A stretch of 8,867 nucleotides of DNA from Sphingomonadaceae bacterium (GTDB lineage: Bacteria > Pseudomonadota > Alphaproteobacteria > Sphingomonadales > Sphingomonadaceae): contig CANFIV010000038.1 in NCBI GenBank assembly GCA_947446935.1, positions 1-8,867 on the forward strand, given 5' to 3'. The notes beneath the pieces are model-generated. The model did not search any database, was not told the origin of the DNA, and was given only the letters and a program-made list of their open reading frames with translations. Position 1 is the stretch's first letter, and each line of letters starts with the position of its first letter. Position numbers and translations under genes: made by a program. Below are positions 4,909 to 8,867 of the stretch, one piece after another.

Positions 4909-5754
4909 ATGGCGCGGCTCCACCTGCACTTGTTGTCGGACTCGACCGGCGAAACGCTTGAGATGATCGCCAAGGCGGCACTCGCGCAGTTTGATGATGC
5001 CGATGTCGTGCGCCATTTCTGGCCGATGGTGCGCTCGCAGCAGCACCTTGACCGGATCATGGGCGAAATCACTGCGAATCCGGGCCTTGTGCTTTTCACC
5101 ATGGTCAATGCCGAAACGCGCGAGCGGTTGCAAAGCCGCTGTGCTGCGCTCGGTTTGCCGAGTGTGCCCGCACTCGATGCGGTTACACTCGCGCTCGAAG
5201 CACAGCTCGGGCAGGCTGCGAAGGGCCGTCCGGGGCGCCAGCATGCGATGGACGAGGCTTATTTTCGCCGGGTCGAGGCGATCCAGTTCACGATTGCCCA
5301 CGATGACGGGATCGCGTGGGAGGACTGGGAAGCCGCCGATATCGTGCTCGCCGGGGTCTCGCGCAGTTCCAAGACTCCGACAGCCATTTACCTGGCCAAT
5401 CGCGGTTACCGGGTGGCCAACATTCCCATTGTTGTCGAAAGTCCGCCGCCACCGGCACTATTCAGCTTGCGGCGACCGATGGTGGTGGGGCTGACGACAA
5501 GCCCCGAACGGCTCATCCAGGTGCGCCGAAATCGGCTGCTGTCGTTGAATCAAGCCCCGGAAACAGCCTATGTGGATAGTGAACACGTGGCGCGCGAGGT
5601 GCAGTATGCACGGCGGATGTTTGCCGATAACGGCTGGCCGGTAATTGATGTATCGCGTCGCTCGATCGAGGAAACTGCCGCGGCGGTTATCAATCTCTAC
5701 AACGAACGCAGCCCGGATTCGGGCGGCGGCGGCGGAGGCGGGCACGCCCTGTGA
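4909..5754 (+). CDS. ppsR: Pyruvate phosphate dikinase / PEP synthase regulatory protein (DUF299, RP001 homologue)
   Basis: Bifunctional cytoplasmic regulator of the DUF299 family. Members inactivate PPDK or PEP synthase by ADP-dependent phosphorylation of a Thr and reactivate it by Pi-dependent dephosphorylation, controlling PEP formation. The 281-aa protein starts with the typical LHLLSDSTGETLE (4-16). It carries the P-loop GVSRSSKT (149-156), then YLANRGYRVANIPIV (161-175), VGLTTSPERL (193-202) and SIEETAA (252-258). Whether the target is PPDK or PEP synthase cannot be told here. ATG 4909 has AGGA 6 bp upstream. The C-terminus ends in seven consecutive glycines (272-278) then HAL, an unusual tail after the conserved domain. 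It is the first gene of the rightward cluster next to the presumed origin; maf follows after 24 bp. A DnaA-box-like CTATCCACA (minus, 5579-5571) falls inside and may be chance. Confidence 0.93.
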   Translation: MARLHLHLLSDSTGETLEMIAKAALAQFDDADVVRHFWPMVRSQQHLDRIMGEITANPGLVLFTMVNAETRERLQSRCAALGLPSVPALDAVTLALEAQLGQAAKGRPGRQHAMDEAYFRRVEAIQFTIAHDDGIAWEDWEAADIVLAGVSRSSKTPTAIYLANRGYRVANIPIVVESPPPPALFSLRRPMVVGLTTSPERLIQVRRNRLLSLNQAPETAYVDSEHVAREVQYARRMFADNGWPVIDVSRRSIEETAAAVINLYNERSPDSGGGGGGGHAL

Positions 5755-5778
5755 AAGTGGCTCTATGATGGAGATTGG

Positions 5779-6363
5779 GTGATTATCCTGGCGTCACAAA
5801 GTGCTAGCCGCAAGGCGATGCTCGAAGCGGCGGGCGTATCGTTCGAAGCGCGCGGATCCTCGGTGGATGAAGCCGCGATCAAGCGCGAACTGATCGGGGT
5901 GCCCGGTAGTGAAATCGCGCTGATCTTGGCCGAAGCCAAGGCGCTTGCCGTTTCGATCGGCGCGCCGGGACGGCTCGTGCTCGGCGGTGATTCGCTTGTC
6001 GAGGTCTGCGGTCGCCTCTTCGACAAGCCTGCGACCCGCGCCGATGCCGCCGCGCACCTGGCGTTCTTCTCCGGCCAGACGATGCAGCTGCATTCCGCTG
6101 CGGTCCTGATCCGTGACGGCGTGACTGTATGGCGTCATGTCGAGACCGCGAAGCTGCGGGTCAGGACGCTTTCTCCCGACTTTATCCAGAGCTATCTCGA
6201 CAGCGAATGGCCCGTCGTTTCAGCCTGCGTCGGGGTCTTCCGGATCGAGGCGCTTGGCGTTCAACTATTTGAAAATATTGAAGGAAGCCACTTTACGGTG
6301 CTGGGCATACCGCTGCTCCCGCTGCTCGCTGCGCTGCGTACCCACGCCGGGCTTGCCGCATGA
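5779..6363 (+). CDS. maf: Maf family nucleoside triphosphate pyrophosphatase
   Basis: Cytoplasmic pyrophosphatase that hydrolyses non-canonical or specific NTPs to NMP and PPi; members act on dTTP/UTP or m7GTP. The 194-aa product has the usual length and signatures: [12 protein letters not shown] (4-15), VDEAAIK (29-35), [11 protein letters not shown] (66-76) with the catalytic-type Asp71, FDKP (81-84), [10 protein letters not shown] (98-107) and [13 protein letters not shown] (167-179). GGD stands where GAD is common. Subfamily (YhdE-like or YceF-like) is not settled; Caulobacter has the same gene in this position. The start is GTG 5779, supported by GGAG at 5770-5773. The stop overlaps the aroE start as ATGA (6360-6363), which points to translational coupling. 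Confidence 0.92.
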   Translation: MIILASQSASRKAMLEAAGVSFEARGSSVDEAAIKRELIGVPGSEIALILAEAKALAVSIGAPGRLVLGGDSLVEVCGRLFDKPATRADAAAHLAFFSGQTMQLHSAAVLIRDGVTVWRHVETAKLRVRTLSPDFIQSYLDSEWPVVSACVGVFRIEALGVQLFENIEGSHFTVLGIPLLPLLAALRTHAGLAA

Positions 6364-7214
6364 GCCGTCCTTACGCCGAAGTGATCGGCGATCCCATCGC
6401 CCAGTCCAAATCCCCTGCCATCCACGGCTTCTGGCTTGCCCGCCTCGGCATCGACGCGGACTATAGGGCTTCCAAAGTCGACTCGTGCGAACTTGGCAAA
6501 TTTCTAGGCACCCGCCGCACAGACTCCGATTGGCGCGGTTGCAACGTGACGATGCCGCACAAGCAGGCGGTGATCCCTTTTCTTGACCGCCTCGATCCGC
6601 TCGCGGCCAGCGTCGGTGCCGTCAACACGATCATCCCTGAGGATGGCGCGCTCGTTGGCTACAACACCGATGTGCCCGGCTTTCTCGAACCGCTGCGTCC
6701 GCTGCTTGATCAGACGCATTACTTCCGCATGGCTCGCGTGCTGGGAACCGGCGGTGCGGCGCGTGCGATTGTCAAAGGACTGGCTGGTGAGAAGCTGGTG
6801 ATTGTGCTGGCGGGCCGCACTCCGGACAAGGCGCGCGCGCTGCTTGAGGAACTCGACCCGCAGGGTGAGCATCATGCCATCGACATCGCCCACTTCGCAG
6901 ATCCAACCGACTTCGCGTTTGACGACCGCGAGCAATGTCTCGATCTGGTGGTCAATGCCTCGTCGCTGGGGATGAACGGTCAGCCACCTCTGGCTTTTGA
7001 CATGAGCCACGCCCCACCAGGTTCTATTTTCTATGATATTGTCACCAGTCCACTGGATACCGAGTTCTTGAAAGCCGCGCGCGCCGCCGGCTTTCGGACG
7101 ATTGACGGTCTCTCGATGCTCATCGGCCAAGCCGACCACGCTTTCCGCCGCTTTTTCGGTGCGCTTCCTCCGCGCGATAGCGACGCGGAGTTGCGGACAA
7201 TGCTTGGCGCATGA
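6360..7214 (+). CDS. aroE: Shikimate 5-dehydrogenase
   Basis: Reduces 3-dehydroshikimate to shikimate with NADPH in the aromatic amino-acid pathway, in the cytoplasm. The 284-aa product has the family motifs in order: [15 protein letters not shown] (8-22), NVTMPHK with catalytic Lys68 (62-68), GAVNTI with Asn89 (86-91), GYNTD with catalytic Asp104 (100-104), the nucleotide-binding GTGGAARAI (129-137), [10 protein letters not shown] (198-207), [13 protein letters not shown] (225-237) and [10 protein letters not shown] with Gln257 (249-258). NASSLG replaces the commoner NATSLG, a conservative change. It starts in an ATGA overlap with maf and ends in one with coaE; the two junctions are nearly identical over 17 bp. 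No strong Shine-Dalgarno is present, so coupling is likely. Confidence 0.96.
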   Translation: MSRPYAEVIGDPIAQSKSPAIHGFWLARLGIDADYRASKVDSCELGKFLGTRRTDSDWRGCNVTMPHKQAVIPFLDRLDPLAASVGAVNTIIPEDGALVGYNTDVPGFLEPLRPLLDQTHYFRMARVLGTGGAARAIVKGLAGEKLVIVLAGRTPDKARALLEELDPQGEHHAIDIAHFADPTDFAFDDREQCLDLVVNASSLGMNGQPPLAFDMSHAPPGSIFYDIVTSPLDTEFLKAARAAGFRTIDGLSMLIGQADHAFRRFFGALPPRDSDAELRTMLGA

Positions 7215-7813
7215 GCCGACCCTTCATTCTGGGGCTCACCGGTTCGATCGGCATGGGCAAATCGGCGGTTGCATCGATGCTGCGCGAGCACGGCGTGCCG
7301 GTGTTCGATGCCGACGCGGTGGTGCACCGCCTGCAAGGACCGGGCGGCAAGCTGCTCGCCGCCATTGAAACCGCGTTTCCGGGTACGACTGGCCCTACCG
7401 GTGTCAATCGGCAGTTGCTGGGTGCGCAAGTCTTCGGGGACGCGAAGGCGCTCGCGCGGCTGGAGCAGATTGTTCACCCGGCGGTTGCGGAAGAACGCGC
7501 GACTTTCCTGATCGAGCATGGAGGCGAGCCGCTGGTTGTGTTCGATATCCCGCTGCTTTTCGAAAAGGGCCATGGCAGCGGTCTTGATGCTATCGCGGTG
7601 GTCTCCGCACCTGCGGACTTGCAGCGCGAGCGAGTGCTTGCGCGGCCTGGCATGACGCCAGAGAAGTTCGCCCAGATTCTTGGCCTGCAGGTGCCCGACG
7701 CCGAAAAGCGTGCGCGCGCCGATTTTATAATCGATACCGGCGTGACGATCGCCGAGACCCGCGCGCAGGTTGTTGATCTGGTGCGGAGCATCCGGGAAAA
7801 AAACCCGCGTTGA
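7211..7813 (+). CDS. coaE: Dephospho-CoA kinase
   Basis: Phosphorylates the 3'-OH of the ribose of dephospho-CoA with ATP, the last step of coenzyme A synthesis, in the cytoplasm. The 200-aa product carries the P-loop GSIGMGKS (11-18), the FDADAVVH segment (32-39) with Asp33 and Asp35, IVHP (87-90), DIPLLFE (112-118) and the lid/C-terminal block ARPGMTPEKF (144-153) and PDAEKRARADFIIDT (162-176). All expected key residues are present. It starts inside the aroE stop (ATGA). dnaQ follows after 40 bp, in which CCTTGCAAGG (7816-7825) is a small palindrome of unknown role. Confidence 0.95.
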   Translation: MSRPFILGLTGSIGMGKSAVASMLREHGVPVFDADAVVHRLQGPGGKLLAAIETAFPGTTGPTGVNRQLLGAQVFGDAKALARLEQIVHPAVAEERATFLIEHGGEPLVVFDIPLLFEKGHGSGLDAIAVVSAPADLQRERVLARPGMTPEKFAQILGLQVPDAEKRARADFIIDTGVTIAETRAQVVDLVRSIREKNPR

Positions 7814-7853
7814 AGCCTTGCAAGGGCCTGTCTCCGGGTCCAGACAACTGCAA

Positions 7854-8543
7854 ATGCGTGAGATCGTTTTCGATACCGAGACGACCGGCCTAGACCCGCA
7901 AAGCGGTGACCGGCTGGTGGAGATTGGTTGCATCGAAATGGTTCATCGGGTGCCGACAGGCGCGGTGTTCCATTGCTATTTCAACCCGGAACGCAGCATG
8001 CCCGCCGAAGCAGAGGCCGTGCATGGCCTTTCCAGCGCATTCTTGGCCGACAAGCCTCTTTTTGCCACGCGCGCCGTCGAATTGCTCGAGTTTCTGGGCG
8101 ATGCGCCCCTCGTCGCGCACAACGCGGGTTTTGACTTTGGCTTTCTCAATGCGGAGTTGGCGCAATGCAAGCTGGCACCCATCGACCGTGGCCGTATGGT
8201 CGATACCGTTGCGATTGCGCGGCGCAAGCACCCGGGCGCAAAGCTCAGCCTCGATGCGCTGTGTTCGCGCTACGGGATTGATCGGAGCCATCGGGTCCGC
8301 CACGGTGCCTTGCTCGATGCCGAACTCCTGGCCCAGTTGTATGTTGAGCTTATGGGTGGCCGCCAGATCGGCCTTGAGCTTGCAGCCGAGGCGCCGGTCG
8401 TTGTTTCGGCCGCAGTAATACCGATTTCCCCTATCGCCTCACGCGGCCAGCGCGCCGCGCGACCCCACGCCGCCAATGCTGATGAACTCGCCCGGCACGG
8501 TGCGTTCATCGAGAAAATCAGCGGAGCCATCTGGTTGCGCTGA
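7854..8543 (+). CDS. dnaQ: DNA polymerase III epsilon subunit (3'-5' proofreading exonuclease)
   Basis: Proofreading subunit of the replicative polymerase. The 229-aa product has the DEDDh exonuclease motifs: ExoI FDTETTGLD with Asp7 and Glu9 (6-14), ExoII HNAGFDFGFLN with Asp94 (89-99) and ExoIII HGALLDAEL with His150 and Asp155 (150-158). After about residue 175 comes a Pro/Ala-rich linker and a short C-terminal tail that in this family contacts the polymerase alpha subunit. Start ATG 7854 is chosen because the protein then begins directly with MREIVFDTETTG, as homologues do; no clear Shine-Dalgarno is visible. The frame is open upstream into coaE, but that extension has no family character. 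The adjacent presumed origin makes this a replication-linked neighbourhood, an order shared with Caulobacter. Confidence 0.95.
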   Translation: MREIVFDTETTGLDPQSGDRLVEIGCIEMVHRVPTGAVFHCYFNPERSMPAEAEAVHGLSSAFLADKPLFATRAVELLEFLGDAPLVAHNAGFDFGFLNAELAQCKLAPIDRGRMVDTVAIARRKHPGAKLSLDALCSRYGIDRSHRVRHGALLDAELLAQLYVELMGGRQIGLELAAEAPVVVSAAVIPISPIASRGQRAARPHAANADELARHGAFIEKISGAIWLR

Positions 8544-8564
8544 TCCGTCCCGTCCATTTCGGTG

Positions 8565-8587
8565 TGTGGGTAACGGATTTATCCAAG
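8565..8587. promoter_or_regulatory. Pair of DnaA-box-like sites upstream of hpf
   Basis: TTACCCACA on the minus strand (8573-8565, 8 of 9) is followed 5 bp later by TTATCCAAG on the plus strand (8579-8587, 7 of 9), facing outward. The first 9-mer is identical to site 2 of the origin interval. The second overlaps the hpf Shine-Dalgarno. They may be a regulatory site or coincidence. Confidence 0.3.
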
Positions 8588-8590
8588 GAG
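8585..8590 (+). promoter_or_regulatory. Ribosome-binding site of hpf
   Basis: AAGGAG lies 9 bp before the hpf ATG and is one of the few strong Shine-Dalgarno sequences in the window, fixing the start at 8600. Confidence 0.75.
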
Positions 8591-8599
8591 ACTGGACTT

Positions 8600-8867
8600 A
8601 TGGAAATTCGTGTCTCGGGCCACCAAGTCGATACCGGCGCAGCGTTTGAAGCGCATGCCGAGGAGCGCCTTTCCGCCATCGTCGACAAATATTTTTCACG
8701 CGCGCTCTCATCGCACGTCACGCTGGGCAAGGCCCCGCATGGGGGCTTTCGCTGCGATATCATCACCCATGTGGCCCAGGGGTTGATCCTCAAGGGCAGC
8801 GGTGTGGCGCAGGATGCACATATCGCGCTCGACCAGTCGGCCGAGAATATCGACAAGCAACTCCGCC
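8600..8867 (+). CDS. hpf: Ribosome hibernation promoting factor (HPF/RaiA family), partial
   Basis: Binds the 30S decoding region of idle ribosomes and, in the long form, promotes 100S dimers in stationary phase. The 89 codons present read MEIRVSGHQVDTGAAFEAHA and on through DKYFSRALSSHVTLGKAPHG (29-48), DIITHVAQGLILKGSG (53-68) and AQDAHIALDQSAENIDKQLR (70-89), which is the family's N-terminal ribosome-binding domain. The gene is cut by the window edge, so short or long form cannot be told. It has its own strong Shine-Dalgarno and a 56-bp gap after dnaQ, which may hold a separate promoter. In many proteobacteria it lies near ptsN; that cannot be checked here. Confidence 0.92.
   Translation, partial: MEIRVSGHQVDTGAAFEAHAEERLSAIVDKYFSRALSSHVTLGKAPHGGFRCDIITHVAQGLILKGSGVAQDAHIALDQSAENIDKQLR

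Noticed and set aside
4613..4981. Open frames across the hemE-ppsR interval, both strands
   Set aside because: They run into ppsR out of frame, have no recognisable protein character, and lie where origin-type motifs are dense.
5571..5579. CTATCCACA (minus strand), 8/9 DnaA box inside ppsR
   Set aside because: It lies in conserved coding sequence (YVDSEH), so a single match is most simply explained by chance.

Overview
The window looks like chromosomal DNA of a high-GC alphaproteobacterium, most likely of the order Sphingomonadales. That placement rests on protein character (Rho, HemJ, HPF) and gene order, so the order-level call is inference.

Its most important content is probably the chromosomal replication origin. 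The non-coding interval 4573-4908 separates hemE (leftward) from a ppsR/DUF299 gene (rightward). ppsR is the homologue of Rickettsia RP001. hemE and the RP001 homologue are the genes that bracket Cori in Caulobacter crescentus and the origin in Rickettsia. The interval holds a sharp AT-rich patch next to hemE, several DnaA-box-like 9-mers, six GANTC (CcrM-type) methylation sites including two inverted GATTC/GAATC pairs, and repeated TTGTCC motifs. No origin function can be proven from sequence alone.

Left arm (1-4572): hemE, hemJ and rho lie on the minus strand, transcribed away from the origin. They supply two steps of haem synthesis and the transcription terminator Rho. A possible further minus-strand gene begins at base 70 and leaves the window. 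Between hemE and hemJ sits a plus-strand pair, a DUF2946 protein and a Cys-rich, signal-peptide-bearing predicted outer-membrane barrel. The pair appears to interrupt the hem-rho cluster and faces the outgoing replication fork. Its metal (copper-like) association is inference.

Right arm (4909-8867): ppsR-maf-aroE-coaE-dnaQ form a tight plus-strand cluster with two ATGA stop/start overlaps. They encode the PPDK/PEP-synthase regulator, a Maf nucleotide pyrophosphatase, shikimate dehydrogenase, dephospho-CoA kinase and the DNA polymerase III proofreading subunit. After a 56-bp gap comes hpf (ribosome hibernation factor), cut by the window edge. No rRNA, tRNA, CRISPR array or insertion sequence was seen.
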